From: Deltaproteobacteria bacterium
GTDB taxonomy: Bacteria; Desulfobacterota; Desulfobacteria; Desulfobacterales; C00003060
Reading direction: 5' to 3'
DNA length: 17,819 bases
Assembly (NCBI GenBank): GCA_003647435.1
Contig: QMMV01000006.1
Coordinates: 1-17,819, forward strand
Made by a program: the position numbers and the translations under genes. Positions within the stretch are counted from its first letter, which is position 1. Each line of letters starts with the position of its first letter. This document shows, piece after piece, positions 15,806 to 17,819 of the stretch. Under the pieces are notes generated by a model, which did no database searches, was not told the DNA's origin, and saw only the letters and a program-made list of their open reading frames with translations.

Positions 15806-16339
15806 TTATACCTTTGTTACCTGAACGAACTCCAACTCCACCGGGGTGGGGCGACCGAAAATGCTCACCAGTACCCGGATTTTCCCTTTATCCGGATTCA
15901 CGTCTTCTACCGTTCCTGTAAAGTTTGTAAAAGGTCCATCTATGACACGAACTTCATCTCCTGGTTCAAACAAAAACTTCGGCTGAGGTTTCAATTTGCC
16001 GGCTTCTACCTGGCTTATTATCTGTTCGGCTTCCTCATCTGTGAGCGGTGCAGGTGCGTCTCGGCCACCCAGAAATCCGGTCACTTTTGGTGTATTCTGC
16101 ACAATATGCCACGTATCCCGCGTTAGTTCCATCTGCACGAGGATATAGCCCGGATAAAACTTTCTCGACGAAGTCTTCCTCTTGCCTTTGACTAATTCAA
16201 CCACATGCTCGGTGGGAATAAAAGTCCTCCCAAATTTATCCGCATGACCTGAGGAGGCAATCCGCTCTTCTAAAGCGGTCTTTACCTTGTTTTCATATCC
16301 AGAGTAAGTATGAACTACATACCACTTTTTTAAACCCAC
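15806..16339 (-). CDS. nusG: Transcription elongation/termination factor NusG
   Basis: NusG binds the beta' clamp helices, suppresses pausing and links RNA polymerase to Rho or to ribosomal S10. The chosen start gives 177 residues, near the family's 175-181. The NGN domain runs from KKWYVVHTYSGYENKV through PGYILVQMEL to about residue 110. After a linker, the KOW domain (FEPGDEVRVIDGPFTNFTGT) runs to the end. The frame extends to a TTG at 16361-16363 overlapping the secE stop, but that start has no ribosome binding site. The GTG at 16337-16339 has AAAGGGG seven bases upstream and matches the family start. It follows secE by 20 bases. Confidence 0.97.
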   Translation of the reverse strand: MGLKKWYVVHTYSGYENKVKTALEERIASSGHADKFGRTFIPTEHVVELVKGKRKTSSRKFYPGYILVQMELTRDTWHIVQNTPKVTGFLGGRDAPAPLTDEEAEQIISQVEAGKLKPQPKFLFEPGDEVRVIDGPFTNFTGTVEDVNPDKGKIRVLVSIFGRPTPVELEFVQVTKV

Positions 16340-16359
16340 AATCCAACCCCTTTGAAGAC

Positions 16360-16794
16360 TCAACGGAGTATTAACCGAATCAACCCAGACAGGCTCACAT
16401 CAACAAGGCCAAGAAACGCAGAAACAATAATCACCAGCACTATAACAACGGCAGTCGATGCAACAGTTTCTTTTCGAGATGGCCAGGTGACCTTTTTCAG
16501 CTCCATCTTAACTTCTCGAAGGAACTGACCGGACTTTGACAAAAAGCCGATTTGAAACTTTTTCCCTGAGGGCTTGACCGCGTTGGCAACACTCTTGCCG
16601 CCGGTTTCGCCAGGGCGATGGCGCTGACGGGCGGGTTTTATCGCAACCGAACCCCCGGGAGCAACCTCTTCTAATCCAAGCGAGGTCTCAACCTTGACGG
16701 GTTTCAAACCCTGTGGACCCGTATTACCCTTCGCTGCCTCCCTTTTTCTTTTCTTCTTTGTCGATGCTGGCCTTTTTCGCTTAATACGTCCCAT
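16360..16794 (-). CDS. secE: Preprotein translocase subunit SecE
   Basis: SecE clamps SecY in the SecYEG channel of the inner membrane. The 144-residue product has a long, very basic, low-complexity cytoplasmic N-terminus (about 1-80, starting MGRIKRKRPASTKKKRKRE). Next comes the conserved amphipathic segment FLREVKMELKKVTWPSRKET (91-110), then one hydrophobic segment (about 111-138). This is the single-membrane-span form of SecE with a longer tail than the minimal 60-residue version. The ATG at 16792-16794 has AGGA five bases upstream and is preferred to the start of the open frame at 16854. It sits directly ahead of nusG, the usual pairing, and after a 428-base repeat-rich spacer following tRNA-Trp. 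Confidence 0.95.
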   Translation of the reverse strand: MGRIKRKRPASTKKKRKREAAKGNTGPQGLKPVKVETSLGLEEVAPGGSVAIKPARQRHRPGETGGKSVANAVKPSGKKFQIGFLSKSGQFLREVKMELKKVTWPSRKETVASTAVVIVLVIIVSAFLGLVDVSLSGLIRLILR

Positions 16795-16810
16795 AGTTAT
16801 CCTGCAAAAC

Positions 16811-16829
16811 TGCCTAAAGTGAACTAAAG
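16811..16829 (+). repeat. Repeat TGCCTAAAGTGAACTAAAG, left inverted copy
   Basis: These 19 bases match the reverse complement of 17169-17187 at 17 of 19 positions, and their first 12 match the reverse complement of 17195-17206 exactly. The copy lies in the 5' leader of secE, just ahead of its ribosome binding site. Confidence 0.7.
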
Positions 16830-17004
16830 CGAATAAAGTTACAACGTGAAACACCGATCAATTGATTTTATTGGTTCGATTCGTGAAAAACCACTAAAAT
16901 CAATCAACCAATCTAAGCAATGAAACGAGTAATCAAATGTCTCGGAATTTCTATAACCTATTGACATCATAGATATTTATTAGCCCTATTGCACACTCGC
17001 TCAG

Positions 17005-17122
17005 GGAATAATGGAATGATGGAATAGTGGAATGATGTACAAGAAAAAGGAGGTTCCGACGCAGAGCATCGGAACCAGGATAAAATCCTCTTGAACCCAA
17101 TCTTTCACCATTCCATTATTCC
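17005..17122. repeat. Concentric palindromic element (MITE/REP-like)
   Basis: The outer arms GGAATAATGGAATG (17005-17018) and CATTCCATTATTCC (17109-17122) are a perfect 14-base inverted repeat. The inner arms GGTTCCGA (17052-17059) and TCGGAACC (17069-17076) are a perfect 8-base inverted repeat. Both share the same centre, near 17064. Between them the arms also resemble one another (each has CAAGA), so the whole is one imperfect long palindrome. The left arm contains a TGGAATGA-type short tandem repeat. No coding capacity is seen. Confidence 0.75.
17041..17076 (-). terminator. Candidate intrinsic terminator after rpmG-tRNA-Trp
   Basis: On the minus strand GGTTCCGA, a nine-base loop and TCGGAACC form a perfect eight-pair stem, followed by TCCTTTTTCTTG. 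A U-tract close behind a stable stem is the form of a Rho-independent terminator. It would separate the tuf-rpmG-tRNA-Trp transcript from secE-nusG. The same bases are the core of the concentric palindrome, so a repeat-derived origin is likely. Confidence 0.5.
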
Positions 17123-17168
17123 AATTGTGAGCGAAGCGAACTAAGTTCCAGTTTCTTTATGGCCTGAA

Positions 17169-17206
17169 CTTTAGCTCATTTTAGGCATTTCAGCTCACTT
17201 TAGGCA
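17169..17206 (-). repeat. Tandem pair of the TTTAGGCA repeat after tRNA-Trp
   Basis: AGCTCATTTTAGGCA (17173-17187) and AGCTCACTTTAGGCA (17192-17206) are direct repeats with a 19-base period and one mismatch. Both are inverted relative to the copy at 16811-16829, so about 396 bases are bracketed by inverted copies. Confidence 0.7.
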
Positions 17207-17222
17207 CTTAACGAATATAGAT

Positions 17223-17299
17223 TGGCAGGCCAGGAGGGATTCGAACCCACACCCCCCGGATTTGGAGTCCGGTGCTCTAGCCGTTAGAGCTACTGGCCT
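17223..17299 (-). tRNA. trnW: tRNA-Trp (anticodon CCA)
   Basis: The cloverleaf folds by eye. The acceptor stem is AGGCCAG with CTGGCCT, and the D-arm is GCTC with GAGC. The anticodon stem CCGGA with TCCGG carries the loop CTCCAAA, whose CCA anticodon (17263-17265 on the plus strand) reads UGG. The T-arm is GTGGG/CCCTC around TTCGAAT, with a single U-U mismatch. Discriminator G and an encoded CCA end follow (17226-17223). It lies between rpmG and secE, a place where tRNA-Trp is common in Desulfobacterota and several other phyla. Confidence 0.95.
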
Positions 17300-17526
17300 G
17301 CAAAAGCAAAAAACTGTGCCCATCACCGGGTCTGTCGCCCTTTGTGCCCCCGAGAAAATAAACATTTGGTTGACCCGGTAGGCCGTTATGTCGAAGCGGT
17401 TGAATGGTCGAGTTGTCGAATCACAGTCAATCACTTAACAACTCGACAAGGCGTAACAATTTAAGTTTTTGAAAACATCCGGGTTTGTTTTTCAAAAGGA
17501 CTAAACTGATACGACAACTCAAATAG
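17300..17526. other. tRNA-Trp-rpmG spacer with inverted repeats
   Basis: No gene is seen in these 227 bases. GTCGAGTTGT (17407-17416) and ACAACTCGAC (17438-17447) form a perfect 10-base inverted repeat around 21 bases. ACCGGGTC (17325-17332) and GACCCGGT (17372-17379) form another 8-base pair around 39 bases. A 27-base element shared with the fusA upstream region lies at 17453-17479. In the minus-strand transcript a T6 run precedes the tRNA, but no compact hairpin sits next to it. Confidence 0.6.
17453..17479 (-). repeat. 27-base dispersed repeat, second copy
   Basis: It matches 3383-3409 at 24 of 27 positions in the same orientation, with 15 identical bases at one end (GTTTTTGAAAACATC). It lies 48 bases after the rpmG stop in the direction of transcription. 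Confidence 0.7.
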
Positions 17527-17676
17527 TTACCTGGTTTCCTTATGCAGTGTATGTGTTCGACAAAACCTACAGTATTTTTTGAATGCGAGCTTGTCTGGAG
17601 TTGTCCGCTTGTTCTTGGTCGTAGTATAGTTCCGGCGTTTGCATTGCGTGCAAGCCAATGTGACAATGATTCTCAA
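17527..17676 (-). CDS. rpmG: 50S ribosomal protein L33 (zinc-binding type)
   Basis: L33 is a small protein near the 50S E site. The 49-residue frame begins MRIIVTLACTQCKRRNYTTT, continues with KNKRTTPDKL and ends KKYCRFCRTHTLHKETR, closely matching the standard L33 pattern. Cysteines 9, 12, 36 and 39 form two CxxC pairs, so this is the zinc-containing form; cells often carry a cysteine-free paralogue for zinc limitation. The start is TTG at 17674-17676 with a GGGGAG purine run about nine bases upstream. A GTG three codons earlier is possible but has poorer spacing. It lies 67 bases after tuf and before tRNA-Trp, as expected in this lineage. Confidence 0.95.
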   Translation of the reverse strand: MRIIVTLACTQCKRRNYTTTKNKRTTPDKLAFKKYCRFCRTHTLHKETR

Positions 17677-17696
17677 ACTCCTCACTCCCCTCTTTG

Positions 17697-17819
17697 CGAA
17701 CCCGGATCAAAGCGCGTCCTCCTCCATCCGGAATCATGCATCCCTATTCGATTATCTCGCTTACGACGCCGGCTCCTACTGTGCGGCCACCTTCCCGGAT
17801 GGCAAACCTGAGCTCTTTC
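17697..17819. repeat. Right copy of 123-base exact terminal repeat (tuf 3' end)
   Basis: This stretch is identical to 1-123. Identity runs to the window edge on the right and, through the start of the window, to base 1 of the left copy, so the true extent in the genome may be longer. It continues into unique sequence (rpmG) on its left. Confidence 0.97.
17744..17819 (-). CDS. tuf: EF-Tu, 3' end of a second tuf gene (partial)
   Basis: The last 24 codons of EF-Tu (KELRFAIREGGRTVGAGVVS then EIIE) and a TAG stop are present; the rest lies beyond the window. The sequence is identical to the end of the complete tuf. A tuf gene directly upstream of rpmG-tRNA-Trp-secE is the normal position of the second tuf copy in this lineage. 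The identity may reflect gene conversion between copies or collapse during assembly. Confidence 0.9.
   Translation of the reverse strand, partial: KELRFAIREGGRTVGAGVVSEIIE

Larger units (their letters stand above)
16795..17222. other. secE-tRNA-Trp spacer, non-coding and repeat rich
   Basis: This 428-base gap holds no credible gene. It carries short dispersed repeats near both ends, a concentric palindrome at 17005-17122, and an overlapping set of inverted repeats at 16861-16912. In the last, ATTGATTTTA pairs with TAAAATCAAT (16895-16904), while ATTGGTT and AACCAAT offer an alternative pairing. No strong sigma70 promoter for secE was identified on the minus strand, although one is expected if the hairpin at 17041-17076 terminates the upstream transcript. 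Confidence 0.6.

Noticed and set aside
16961..16990. A promoter with TTGACA on the plus strand.
   Set aside because: No acceptable -10 box is found at 16-18 bases, and no plus-strand gene follows.
17005..17040. A CRISPR array, prompted by the short TGGAATGA-type repeats.
   Set aside because: Units are 8-9 bases in tandem without spacers of constant length, and no cas gene is present.
17195..17434. A 79-codon frame across tRNA-Trp.
   Set aside because: It reads through the tRNA gene and inverted repeats and has no supporting start signal.
1..17819. A small circular plasmid or phage genome, suggested by identical ends.
   Set aside because: Every gene is chromosomal core machinery with no replication, partition, capsid or transfer gene. 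The repeated ends are tuf sequence, which is normally duplicated.

Overview
The window is a densely packed stretch of core translation and transcription genes, all read from the minus strand, so the order of transcription runs from high to low coordinates: tuf (3' end only), rpmG, tRNA-Trp, secE, nusG, rplK, rplA, rplJ, rplL, rpoB, rpoC, rpsL, rpsG, fusA, tuf. This joins the secE-nusG, L11/L1/L10/L12, beta/beta' and str (S12-S7-EF-G-EF-Tu) groups. The order tuf-rpmG-tRNA-Trp-secE at one end and fusA-tuf at the other, the proteobacterial-type insertions in RpoB and RpoC, and sequence details such as the starts of RpoC and L33 resemble Desulfobacterota (the former Deltaproteobacteria). That assignment rests on remembered family patterns and not on a search.

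Region by region: 17744-17819 is the end of one EF-Tu gene. 17527-17676 is a 49-residue zinc-type L33. 17223-17299 is tRNA-Trp(CCA) with encoded CCA. 16795-17222 is a repeat-rich spacer with a concentric palindrome. 13349-16794 encodes SecE, NusG, L11, L1, L10 and L7/L12, with a 284-base L10 leader carrying another palindrome. 4609-13200 encodes RpoB and RpoC. A strong sigma70-type promoter just after rpoC starts the str group (4490 down to 48). Together the genes make ribosomal proteins, both large RNA polymerase subunits, elongation factors G and Tu, a Sec translocon subunit and the NusG elongation factor. These are normally co-regulated with growth rate and by ribosomal-protein feedback.

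The most unusual item is inside rpoC. Between the segment ending ILP (about residue 573) and IPFELINKV (about residue 675), where E. coli beta' has only a few residues, there are about 100 extra in-frame residues. They read as a parvulin (PpiC/rotamase-type) peptidyl-prolyl isomerase domain. The insert lies just before the conserved segment that leads into the secondary-channel rim helices of RNA polymerase. I know of no description of such an RpoC, although I cannot search.

The first 123 bases and the last 123 bases of the window are identical. Both hold the 3' end of tuf plus 47 bases downstream. This is best explained by two near-identical tuf genes collapsed in assembly, so the apparent circularity (17,696 bases) is probably false. 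Several spacers also carry dispersed repeats, including a 27-base element shared by the fusA upstream region and the tRNA-Trp/rpmG spacer.
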